From Clostridia bacterium (GTDB lineage Bacteria; Bacillota; Clostridia; UMGS1810), in the NCBI GenBank assembly GCA_017549745.1, contig JAFYUA010000063.1, positions 1 to 8,018 on the forward strand: a DNA stretch of 8,018 bases, given 5' to 3'. The position numbers were made by a program, and so were the translations under genes. The notes under the pieces were generated by a model that was given only the letters and a program-made list of their open reading frames with translations, was not told where the DNA came from and searched no databases. How positions within the stretch are numbered: position 1 is the first letter of the stretch; each line of letters starts with the position of its first letter. Positions 1 to 7,926 of the stretch are shown here, in pieces.

Positions 1-2984
1 TCGCTGACACCGGAAGCATACACATCAGAAAGAACTGTTTTCCATGTTTTTCCGTCATTTGAAACCTGAACATCAAATATCGTTCTTCTCGTAGTTCCGT
101 TATAAAACGCAATTGCAACATAGTCAATTTTGGATGAAGTTCCAAGCTTAAATGTTATAGCCTGTTCTCCGGAGGCAGACCATCTTGTTTCCATATCTTT
201 ATCAATGGCACCCGAAGGTAGATTGCCGTCATCGTCGGTGGCACTGACTTCTTTTATTTTTACTTCATCATAATTTGTCAGATCCATTGTCGGCAAGGTG
301 TATGGAAGGTCTTTAACAGTGAGAAGATAGGTGTTTAAAATTTTTCCGTCAGCTTTGTCGAAAACATAAATTTCATAGCTTGTGTTATCACCGTTGTATA
401 CAATTTCAGTGTCATACAAATCACTCACGGCCTCAAGCTTATATTCCTTGGTGTCGGATTCGATTTCATAATAATTGTCATGAGGATTGAAATTCTGAAT
501 CGAAATGCCATCAATCTTCAAATCAGAAATGAAATTATTTTGCACTTCTTCATCGGGAACATCCCACTCATCAAATGGAACAAATGTGTCTTCTTTTTGA
601 AGCAGCGGGTCTTTTAGTGTCAAATACGGAGTAAATGCCACTCTGATGTTAACATCTTTGACAGAACCATAGTGAATGGCTATTCTCTGCAAATCCTTAA
701 AATTAGACTGACCAGGCATTTTGGGCGATGTTTTCAGCGGATTTGAGTCCATTATTTCAACGTTAAAGGGTTGATCGCTTATTATTGAAACTTTAACCTT
801 TTTGGTTCCTTTGGTGAGTATGATTTCATTTCCGCCTTCCATAACTTCAATGTCTGATTTATACACATTGATGAATGAATAAACTTCAGACGGCTCAACC
901 AAGTGAATCTCATCTTGCATAATAAAACGCTTTCTGTTATCGGTAAGCATCACTCCGCGTTTATATGAATTAACCTGACCTTTATATGTGTCGGTGAGGT
1001 CGCTTATGGCATATGCTCCCCCCGGCTTTGATACATATTCGCTTATAGTATCTTCTGACAGCTTATTCTGACCGCCTAAAGATGATGGATTTATCACTAT
1101 GCAGCTGTTTCCCTCTGCACGCTTACAATAATATTGCCATGCTTCATCATACCATGAATATCCAGGCAGGGAATAGCTGTCTCTTCCTGGATTGGTAACC
1201 CATCTTTCACCCAAAGCATCAAATGCAATGGTTCCGGAGTTCATGTGACCATGGGATAAATCTGCCTTCTGAACAACCATTCCGCCAAAGGTCTGCTGAG
1301 TGCTTTCCCAAGAATCTCTCATGGTTACCAGGTCACAGTTACGGAAGAATTTGTCCTTTGAAAGAGCCTTTACTGCCACAGAAGCATAATCAAAATCGGG
1401 ATTATAGGTTATACACGCAAAAGGATGAGCCATATCGTCATTTTCCATAGCCCATTTCTGAAGAACATAATCCTGCCCCAAAGCACCAAAAATGAACTTG
1501 TCACAGGTCACATCTTTGAGAGTGTACCCTTCGGTATCGTTATAAACAAACTGACCGTATGAAGAAGTTGCATACATGGGGAATTCAGATGACTTTATGA
1601 GAGTGGGAATGTTTTCATAACCGAAACAATGCCCAAAGGCAGACTTCATCGAAAGCATCATTCTTGCCATAAGCGGCCCCACAAAGCCCCAGTAGCCTAC
1701 ACCTTCATGCCATGCCGAGTCGGGATAAAGATTATCAAGAACCTTCGTCACATTGTATGTGGCATTGCTCATTATCTCTGCAGAAAATTGCGGATCTCTT
1801 TCACAAATTGCGAGAGCAGAAATAAAGGTTGAGCAGTTGTTTACAGTACCGTGATTATTGGTGCTGAAAACAAACTGATGGAATGAAGTGTTATATTTTG
1901 ATGCAGTGGGATTTCTATACAAATCGAGGACTGTGTCGAGATGGTTCTTTCGGAGTGCATCATAGAGCAAGGTTCTCTGATCATCAGAAAGATAGTCATA
2001 TAGCCAGTCATAGGCTATAGCAACAATGAGTGCAGCCTGGTTGTTGTCAAGAGACTGATATGTGCCCCAGGAAGAAAGCTTTGCAAAATACTCTGCTTCC
2101 TTCCATGCACGCTGTGCATAATCCTCGTCTCCTTCAATAAGCCACACAAAAGCACACATGGGCACAAGATTCCACGCCGCATTGAATCCTCTTGTTATGT
2201 ATGAAGGGGTTCCTGTAACCGATATTTCAACCGGAGCTTTCTTTAATTCTTTTGTTGCAAGAGCCTTTATTGCACTATATTGCTCTGTGAGAAATACATC
2301 TTTTCCGAAAGAGAGCTCCTTTATACGTTCAAAATCCGCTTTCCTGCCAAAAAGATAAGGATGTCCGCCGGCTGTGGCAACGGATATTTCACTTAAATAT
2401 TCCTCAGTTGTGGGAACAGGCCACGCAAAATCAAGCTGACCTTTTACATATGCCTTGTCTTTTGTAAATTCAATACAGGGTCTGTCAGCTTCTTTGCTCT
2501 GACCTTTTGAAAAAACCGTCATTACATCAGCTGTTGATTTGACTGCAAGGCATGCCTTGGTTTCACCTTTTTCAAGGCATGATTTGATATAATCCGTAAT
2601 CACATATTCACAAAGGCTCTTGCCCGTCTGGGCAAGAGGAACTGTGATTATGTGCTCAGAAATTTTACCGCTGTTTTTATCAAATGAATAAATGCTTACA
2701 CGATTATTTTCATCTTCATTGCGGACAGTAAGTCTGAGAATAGAACCTTCAAAATCACATTCGGAAACTTTTGACAAATCAAACTCTAAAAAAGCAGTTC
2801 TGTCATATACAGTTCCGATAAACAAAAGATTAGAAGCGTTTATGCGTTTTGCCTGCCCGCCATTTTGCACATACCATGTCTGATCAGCAAATGAGTGCAA
2901 TAAGATATCATTATTCTGAGCAAATGCCGAAAAGCAAGGCATCACCAGCGCCAGGCTCAAAATGAAACATATTATCCTTTTCAT
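1..2984 (-). CDS. Secreted heparinase II/III-type polysaccharide lyase, multidomain, 3' end cut by window edge
   Basis: Open frame of 994 codons from ATG at 2984 running off the left edge without a stop. The start is fixed by AAGGAGG six bases upstream and by a signal peptide (residues 1-22, MKRIICF...SAFA, likely cut before QNN; no lipobox). Domains by eye: CBM96/DNRLRE-like beta module about 28-174 (FLEFDLS, late TVFSK...RPCIEF); alpha toroid about 205-540, opening with GHPYLFGRKADFERI; heparinase II/III beta-sandwich about 550-790 (MRDSW, HGHMNSG, DALGERW); cadherin-like beta-sandwich about 817-890; F5/8 type C (discoidin-like) domain from about 908 (DDGNLPSGAID, TRWSA), truncated. Putative catalytic residues, placed from spacing in heparinase II: N377/H378, Y431, H578. 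N598 and N626 lie where zinc ligands Asp and His are expected. Known for the family: beta-elimination of uronate-containing polysaccharides outside the cell. The substrate is unknown. It is a tandem paralogue of the gene at 2996-6139, whose stop lies 11 nt upstream. Confidence 0.9.
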   Translation of the reverse strand, partial: MKRIICFILSLALVMPCFSAFAQNNDILLHSFADQTWYVQNGGQAKRINASNLLFIGTVYDRTAFLEFDLSKVSECDFEGSILRLTVRNEDENNRVSIYSFDKNSGKISEHIITVPLAQTGKSLCEYVITDYIKSCLEKGETKACLAVKSTADVMTVFSKGQSKEADRPCIEFTKDKAYVKGQLDFAWPVPTTEEYLSEISVATAGGHPYLFGRKADFERIKELSFGKDVFLTEQYSAIKALATKELKKAPVEISVTGTPSYITRGFNAAWNLVPMCAFVWLIEGDEDYAQRAWKEAEYFAKLSSWGTYQSLDNNQAALIVAIAYDWLYDYLSDDQRTLLYDALRKNHLDTVLDLYRNPTASKYNTSFHQFVFSTNNHGTVNNCSTFISALAICERDPQFSAEIMSNATYNVTKVLDNLYPDSAWHEGVGYWGFVGPLMARMMLSMKSAFGHCFGYENIPTLIKSSEFPMYATSSYGQFVYNDTEGYTLKDVTCDKFIFGALGQDYVLQKWAMENDDMAHPFACITYNPDFDYASVAVKALSKDKFFRNCDLVTMRDSWESTQQTFGGMVVQKADLSHGHMNSGTIAFDALGERWVTNPGRDSYSLPGYSWYDEAWQYYCKRAEGNSCIVINPSSLGGQNKLSEDTISEYVSKPGGAYAISDLTDTYKGQVNSYKRGVMLTDNRKRFIMQDEIHLVEPSEVYSFINVYKSDIEVMEGGNEIILTKGTKKVKVSIISDQPFNVEIMDSNPLKTSPKMPGQSNFKDLQRIAIHYGSVKDVNIRVAFTPYLTLKDPLLQKEDTFVPFDEWDVPDEEVQNNFISDLKIDGISIQNFNPHDNYYEIESDTKEYKLEAVSDLYDTEIVYNGDNTSYEIYVFDKADGKILNTYLLTVKDLPYTLPTMDLTNYDEVKIKEVSATDDDGNLPSGAIDKDMETRWSASGEQAITFKLGTSSKIDYVAIAFYNGTTRRTIFDVQVSNDGKTWKTVLSDVYASGVS
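315..2366 (-). repeat. Duplicated lyase core, downstream copy
   Basis: This segment codes for residues 207-890 of the second lyase and aligns end to end with 3932-5983. Both span 684 codons; one small internal insertion is compensated later. In an 83-residue stretch from WGTYQS to NNCSTF plus one, I count 75 identical residues. The DNA has diverged at many third positions, with a longest noted exact run of 29 bases (1888-1916). This is an old tandem gene duplication under protein-level constraint rather than a recent copy. Confidence 0.85.
2617..2638 (-). other. Intragenic perfect hairpin, 9-bp stem and 4-base loop
   Basis: CTCTTGCCC and GGGCAAGAG flank a four-base loop inside the CBM96-like module of the second lyase. 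No T-run follows on the coding strand (CCTTTG comes next), so it is not an intrinsic terminator. It may be chance. Confidence 0.4.
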
Positions 2985-2990
2985 AAGATT

Positions 2991-2997
2991 CCTCCTT
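2991..2997 (-). promoter_or_regulatory. Ribosome binding site of the second lyase, overlapping the stop of the first
   Basis: AAGGAGG, a near-perfect Shine-Dalgarno sequence six bases before the ATG at 2984. Its first two bases are part of the TAA stop of the preceding gene (2996-2998). This leaves no room for a promoter or terminator and supports co-transcription and coupled translation. Confidence 0.9.
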
Positions 2998-5900
2998 ATC
3001 CAACCATAGCATACTGAGCTTGGGTCTGGGGCATCCCAAATTTACCGCCATCCCATATCATTATTTTAATTAAAGATGTACCCGGTTGTATTATAAAAGA
3101 CCGACTTTGCGCAACAGAAACAGAATTTGCAGCAATATTTTTCTGTTCCATATCTACATATGTTAATTCACCGTTGGAATATGATGCTGCTATCAAAATG
3201 ACATCGCGGGCGTCCGATGTGTTATTCTCTATTTCCGCCAAAGCTCTCACCTCGGTACCGGAGATAAAATATCTCTCGGATACGAAGCTTTGTGTGTTAA
3301 AATTTGAAGCTTCACTTTCGGCAAACACAATCCCCGATTTGCCAACCGCAAGATTTTGTGAATCGGATTTGAAATCCATCAAAGCCCTGGCTCCGCAGCC
3401 TGCATTATAGCCGTCGGTTACTGCGTAGAATTTTGCGCGTATGTTAACGGACGCCACTGCTATATACAAATATGACTGATTATTCTCTATACATTCATTG
3501 GCATAGTCTGTAAGGTCTGATTGCATAAAGTGATAAACATTATGCGCTCCTATACCCCCGTCTGTCACACCGGCTGATGCTTTGAATACTTCATAGTCGG
3601 AAACTCTATATTTTTGCTTGTCCGAAAGGACTTGGGTGATTATTTCCGAAGAATATTTCAATCCCTCAAGATTGGTGATTTCACGGGGCATTTTATACAA
3701 GGCAAGCTTTACATCTTCAGGCTTATGTTTGTATGTTGAAGTGTAGAAAATACCCATGGCAAACCTGAATTTGTATTGCGAAAGTTTTTCTCCGCTTTTA
3801 AGCTGCGGAAGTTTTATCTTATATATAACCATACTTTCGCCGTCAACCGCCTCCGAACTGAATGCTGATACACTCTTTGATCCGCTTTCATCAACAAAAT
3901 AAGCTTCCTGAGCATTTTGCTGCTGCCGTTTGTAGTTAAATATATAGATATTCTTTCTATTGTCTTCGTTATTTTTATCTGAAACAGTTATATAATAATA
4001 AGATTTTCCCTGATTATGTTTGATTGAAACATCATATGCATCATCTGCAAAAGCTTCAATTTGAAGATTATCATCATCTGAGAAATACTCATAATATGAA
4101 TTTTGGGGCATGAACCCTTCAACTGTTTCACCGTTGATTTTCAAATCATTCAGTGACGGTGACAAAATCTCTGAATCAGTAACTGACCAATCATCCATAG
4201 GAATAACAGAGTCTTTGTCATATTCAAACAAATCACCACCTGACACATATGGCACAAAAGATACCGCCATATTAAGAGCAGTTATATTTTCAAAGCGGAA
4301 AGCAAGCTTTTTAATGTCTTTGAAATTTGCCTGCCCTTCAGGATTGGGCGACGAAGCAAGAGGAACAGAATCCATAACGCTTACGGTATATGGCTTATCT
4401 GACGCTACAGTGAGTTTAACTTTTTTGTCACCTTTTGAAAGGATTATTTCTTTGCCGCTGTCTGAGATTTGAATATCTGCCTTATACACATTTATAAATG
4501 AATAAACCTCTGAGGCTTTTTCAAGCTTCATTTCATCCTGAACAACAAATCTTTTTCGGTTGTCCATGAGACGGATTCCTCTTTTGTAGGAGGTAACCTG
4601 GCCGGAATATGTGTTTGTTAAATCAGCAATTGCAAAGCTTTCGACGGCGGATGATTCAAAGCTGCCTATTGTGTCTCCTGCATCGGGATTCTGACCGCCG
4701 TAAGATGAAGGATTGATTACAACACAACTGTTAGCCTCAGCTCTTGTACAGTAATATTGCCATCTTTCCTCATACCAGAAATAACCCGGAAGTGAATAAT
4801 CATCTCTGCCGGGATTGGTTACCCAACGCTCGCCCAGAGCATCATATGCGATTGTGCCGGAATTCATGTGACCGTGAGGGGCATTTGCATCCTGAACAAC
4901 CATGCCTGCAAAAACTTCTTGATTTGTATTCCACGAATCACGCATCACAGCTATATCACAATTGCTGAAAAGGTGGTCTTTTTCAAGGGTTGCATCACTT
5001 GCAGCCATGTAGTCAAATCCCGGTTCATATACAAGGCAGGCAAAAGGATGAGAAAGATTGTCATTTTGCATGGCATATTTCTGAATTGCCCTGTCTGCGC
5101 TTAAATATCCGAGAATAAACTTATCACAGCCGTTTTCTTTGTAATCATAGCCTTCGGTGTCATTATACAAAAACTGCCCGTATGATGAAGTAATATATAT
5201 TGGAAAATATCCGCAATTCATAATAATACTGTTTTCATCATAATCAAAACAATGACCAAATGCCGATTTCATTGAAAGGAGCATTCTTGCAAGCAGAGGT
5301 CCCACAAAGTTCCAGTAACCAAGGCCTTCGCTCCATGCAGAATCAGGATACATATTCTCAACAACATTATTTGTATGCTTTAGTGCATAACTCATAAGCT
5401 GTGCCGAGAAGTCTTTGTCACGGTCGGCTATTGAAAGAGCTTCTATAAAAGTTGAGCAATTATTTACCGTACCGTGATTGTTGGTAGAAAAGTAATACTG
5501 ATGGAATGATGTGTTATATTTTGATGCAGTGGGATTTCTGTACAAATCAAGAACCGTGTCAAGATGATTTTCCCGCAGACTCTCATACAGAAGCGTTCTC
5601 TGATCTTCAGAAAGATAATCATAGAGCCAGTCATAGGAAATTGCAACAATGAGTGCCGCCTGATTGTTATCGATTGACTGATAAGTTCCCCACGAGTCAA
5701 GCTTTGCAAAACACTCTGCCTCTTTCCATGCTCTCTCTGCATAGGATGTATCCCCTTCAACCAGATAAACAAATGCACATTTTGGAACGATATCCCACGC
5801 TGCATTAAACCCGCTTGTGATGTACGACTTTGAAACATCGGTGGTTTTAGGAGACAGGGAAACATATCGTGAAGCTTCTTCCTTTATGAGCGCATACTGT

Positions 5901-6139
5901 TTTGTCAGAAATTCATCCTTGCCGAAAGCAAGAGATGATATTCTTTCAAAGTCTGCCTTTGTGCCAAAAAGGTAGGGATGACCTTTTGAAAGCGCTATGT
6001 CCAAAGCAGCTGAAATTTCAGATGCTGACGGCTCCGGCAATATGTAGTCACTTGCATCAATAGCATATGGGTTCACCGACACTGTCAAAACCATTGAAAC
6101 AATCAATATACTCACAATAATCAATCGAAACTTTTTCAT
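2996..6139 (-). CDS. Secreted heparinase II/III-type polysaccharide lyase with C-terminal CBM96-like and Ig-like modules
   Basis: Complete gene ending in TAA at 2996-2998. I prefer ATG at 6139: it has TGGGGGA four bases upstream and starts a clean signal peptide (MKKFRLIIVSILIVSMVLTV...). The frame also has an ATG at 6151 (1051 residues; numbering below uses this form). Domains by eye: signal peptide to about 30-34; alpha toroid about 56-390, opening with GHPYLFGTKADFERI; heparinase II/III beta-sandwich about 395-635 (MRDSW, HGHMNSG, DALGERW, GRDDYSLPGYF); cadherin-like domain about 665-741; CBM96/DNRLRE-like module about 746-925; Ig-like terminal domain about 960-1051, ending in an IKIMIWDGG-type strand common in clostridial secreted enzymes. 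Putative catalytic residues are N225/H226, Y279 and H426. N446 and N474 replace expected zinc ligands. The family cleaves acidic polysaccharides by beta-elimination; which one is unknown. No LPXTG, SLH or lipobox is seen, so it is probably released or held by its modules. Confidence 0.92.
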   Translation of the reverse strand: MKKFRLIIVSILIVSMVLTVSVNPYAIDASDYILPEPSASEISAALDIALSKGHPYLFGTKADFERISSLAFGKDEFLTKQYALIKEEASRYVSLSPKTTDVSKSYITSGFNAAWDIVPKCAFVYLVEGDTSYAERAWKEAECFAKLDSWGTYQSIDNNQAALIVAISYDWLYDYLSEDQRTLLYESLRENHLDTVLDLYRNPTASKYNTSFHQYYFSTNNHGTVNNCSTFIEALSIADRDKDFSAQLMSYALKHTNNVVENMYPDSAWSEGLGYWNFVGPLLARMLLSMKSAFGHCFDYDENSIIMNCGYFPIYITSSYGQFLYNDTEGYDYKENGCDKFILGYLSADRAIQKYAMQNDNLSHPFACLVYEPGFDYMAASDATLEKDHLFSNCDIAVMRDSWNTNQEVFAGMVVQDANAPHGHMNSGTIAYDALGERWVTNPGRDDYSLPGYFWYEERWQYYCTRAEANSCVVINPSSYGGQNPDAGDTIGSFESSAVESFAIADLTNTYSGQVTSYKRGIRLMDNRKRFVVQDEMKLEKASEVYSFINVYKADIQISDSGKEIILSKGDKKVKLTVASDKPYTVSVMDSVPLASSPNPEGQANFKDIKKLAFRFENITALNMAVSFVPYVSGGDLFEYDKDSVIPMDDWSVTDSEILSPSLNDLKINGETVEGFMPQNSYYEYFSDDDNLQIEAFADDAYDVSIKHNQGKSYYYITVSDKNNEDNRKNIYIFNYKRQQQNAQEAYFVDESGSKSVSAFSSEAVDGESMVIYKIKLPQLKSGEKLSQYKFRFAMGIFYTSTYKHKPEDVKLALYKMPREITNLEGLKYSSEIITQVLSDKQKYRVSDYEVFKASAGVTDGGIGAHNVYHFMQSDLTDYANECIENNQSYLYIAVASVNIRAKFYAVTDGYNAGCGARALMDFKSDSQNLAVGKSGIVFAESEASNFNTQSFVSERYFISGTEVRALAEIENNTSDARDVILIAASYSNGELTYVDMEQKNIAANSVSVAQSRSFIIQPGTSLIKIMIWDGGKFGMPQTQAQYAMVG
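3932..5983 (-). repeat. Duplicated lyase core, upstream copy
   Basis: Codes for residues 57-740 (long-form numbering) of the first lyase and is the partner of 315-2366. The longest exact run noted is 5511-5539, matching 1888-1916 and encoding the NPTASKYN region. Outside this core the two proteins are unrelated in order: their accessory modules sit at opposite ends. Confidence 0.85.
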
Positions 6140-6143
6140 GGTA

Positions 6144-6150
6144 TCCCCCA
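6144..6150 (-). promoter_or_regulatory. Ribosome binding site deciding the start of the upstream lyase
   Basis: TGGGGGA, four bases before the ATG at 6139. It sits between the alternative ATG at 6151, which has no purine-rich site before it, and the ATG that begins the signal peptide. The stop of the S-layer-type gene (6151-6153) is directly adjacent, so translation is probably coupled. Confidence 0.6.
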
Positions 6151-7926
6151 TTATTTATATGCAAAGAAGCTGTTTGTGTAGCCTGTGTTTGACTGAATAA
6201 CAACTTTAACATCTTTGTTGAAATCTTCAAAAGTTTCTATCTGAGAAAAATCGATTTTAGACATTGTCTTTGTCTTGGTGTCAAACATAATCAGAGGATG
6301 TGAAAATGTTATGTTGTATTTCAAAAGTTCTGCTGTTTGCGTGATTTGCGACATATTCTTTTTGGGAGAACACAGACCCAGAACCTTTCCGTCTTTGCTC
6401 ACTACATTGCCAAGAACTATATACGATGATGCCAAAAAATCCATGCCGGAATCATCGGTAATAACCGTGTTGTCTTCCAAAAGACTGTATTGCGTTGCAG
6501 AAAGATTGGTATTATTGGAAAATTCCTTTGCACCGGCTTTATAGACAAGAACCACACCGCTGACTTCATATTTTGTATTGTAGGATGCCTTTATGAGATC
6601 TCCTTCTTCAAGACCGAGAGATGAGAATATTTTATCCTCTTTACAATAAAGCGAAAGAGTATTTCCTGCATAGTCAATCACATCTATCTTTTCAGCAGCC
6701 ATTCCCTCAGAGTCAAGAACCAAGCTCGACGAGGTTATCATGTAGAGAACCTCCGATGATGAAACACTTTCGGAGAGTCCTGCCGAAAGCGAATATGTGC
6801 TCACAAGATAATCACATTCAAATCCGTTTCCACGAATTGAATAGCCCTTGTGAATCTGATCAGGCATGTTGATAATGCCAGAATATGAAGACATCTGTTT
6901 TACAACATAATCTTCATCAACTGCGATTTTAGCATCTGCAGACTGAGGGATAACATAGTGCTTTGATTCAGATTTCAAAATAAGGCGGTCTTTGCCTTTG
7001 CCGTAAAGAGTAAAGGTACTGCTTCTGTAGCGGATATATGGGTCAGGCTTTGAATTATAAAGGTTCACCGTTCCGTTAAAATGTAAATCGGAAGATAATC
7101 CATTGAACCCTGCAGAGATGTCATCGGGATAGTTTATGGCGCAAAGCTTTCGGTGAGCATCAATATTATATGAAACAAGCCCTGTCAACATTGAGTGTGT
7201 CAAACCGCTGTCTTTGGGGAGAGCTGCGTAATTTTCAGCCATTGTTTTTGTAAAAGAAATACCGTTGACCGAGAATTTGTCCGCCAGCTCATATGTTTTG
7301 ATGATTCCATCCTCTGAAAGCATTTTCACAAGGATTTTCTCATTGAATCCCGATTTGGAATATGATGATTCAATAATATATCCCACATTAATGCTTTTTT
7401 CATCAGATTTTTCGGAAAAATAGACGATTTCTCCATCGGGATTAAAATGAGCACGAACAATCTCACCAAGAGTTACAGTATCATTTATAAGCTTCTGTGC
7501 ATTTTCCGAAATCTCAAAGGATTCGTTGTCCAAAAGCACATATCCGCTTCCTGTTCCCATAAGCTCACCGGTAACAACATCACTGCACACAATAACCTTG
7601 CAATAAGTTTTATCTTTACTTTCGCCAATCCACAAGACATTGTGCTTTTCTATGCTTTCAAAATCTGATTGACGTCCGTCCTCGGAATAAAAATGTATTT
7701 CCATATCGTCAGGGTCAAGTTTTTTAAACGAAGCTTTACTCTGAGCATTGCTTACAGTGTAATCATTGATTGAAATATTATCAACCACAAGCTCATCATA
7801 AGAATTTATAATAACTGTGTTATATTCCGATGAATTACCAACAAGCCTCACACTTCCGTGCACAGGTATCATATCGCTGATATTATAGTCTGCTTTTTTT
7901 GCCATTGTATACAATGAGTGCATCAT
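6151..7926 (-). CDS. C-terminal part of S-layer-type surface protein (frame broken upstream)
   Basis: Frame of 591 codons ending in TAA at 6151-6153. It is beta-rich and lacks long hydrophobic segments or a signal peptide. The run with SVRLVG, VIINSYDELVVDNI, a DFESI...NVLWIGESKD segment, then VTGEL and YVLLDNESFEIS matches the style of the repeat-like region following SLH domains in large clostridial surface proteins; this is recognised from memory, not by search. The ATG at 7926 is not a true start: an in-frame TAG lies two codons upstream, no ribosome site precedes it, and residues 1-11 are an out-of-frame reading of the upstream fragment. The genuine sequence begins at about residue 12 (A-D-Y-N-I-S-D, from 7893) and continues the protein entering from the right edge. 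SLH repeats, if present, are beyond the window. Its inferred role is a wall-associated surface or scaffold protein; no catalytic motif is seen. It is followed by the two lyases with almost no gap. Confidence 0.75.
   Translation of the reverse strand: MMHSLYTMAKKADYNISDMIPVHGSVRLVGNSSEYNTVIINSYDELVVDNISINDYTVSNAQSKASFKKLDPDDMEIHFYSEDGRQSDFESIEKHNVLWIGESKDKTYCKVIVCSDVVTGELMGTGSGYVLLDNESFEISENAQKLINDTVTLGEIVRAHFNPDGEIVYFSEKSDEKSINVGYIIESSYSKSGFNEKILVKMLSEDGIIKTYELADKFSVNGISFTKTMAENYAALPKDSGLTHSMLTGLVSYNIDAHRKLCAINYPDDISAGFNGLSSDLHFNGTVNLYNSKPDPYIRYRSSTFTLYGKGKDRLILKSESKHYVIPQSADAKIAVDEDYVVKQMSSYSGIINMPDQIHKGYSIRGNGFECDYLVSTYSLSAGLSESVSSSEVLYMITSSSLVLDSEGMAAEKIDVIDYAGNTLSLYCKEDKIFSSLGLEEGDLIKASYNTKYEVSGVVLVYKAGAKEFSNNTNLSATQYSLLEDNTVITDDSGMDFLASSYIVLGNVVSKDGKVLGLCSPKKNMSQITQTAELLKYNITFSHPLIMFDTKTKTMSKIDFSQIETFEDFNKDVKVVIQSNTGYTNSFFAYK

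Noticed and set aside
1223..2883. Several 63-75 codon plus-strand frames
   Set aside because: All are antisense to the second lyase, whose frame is continuous and clearly coding across this region.
2985..2995. Promoter or terminator between the two lyases
   Set aside because: Only 11 bases separate the genes and these are taken up by the ribosome binding site.
4110..4472. 120-codon plus-strand open frame
   Set aside because: It lies antisense within the first lyase, has no ribosome site or recognisable product, and its content follows from the codons of the real gene.
5464..5865. 133-codon minus-strand frame in another phase
   Set aside because: It overlaps the conserved toroid of the first lyase entirely; its sequence is a frame-shadow with no protein-like pattern.
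315..5983. Mobile-element origin of the duplicated lyase segment
   Set aside because: No transposase, terminal inverted repeats or target-site duplications were seen at the edges; simple tandem duplication explains the pattern.
6275..7668. Small plus-strand frames opposite the S-layer-type gene
   Set aside because: They are antisense shadows without ribosome sites or family resemblance.
7894..7900. Classic -1 programmed ribosomal frameshift at the A7 run
   Set aside because: Joining the frames needs a +1 shift (or loss of one A). A -1 slip would enter the wrong frame. Transcript slippage remains possible.
7883..7915. Possible promoter: TATAAT preceded by TTGTAT on the minus strand
   Set aside because: The spacing between the two boxes is about 21 bases, too long, and both fall in coding sequence; chance in AT-rich DNA.
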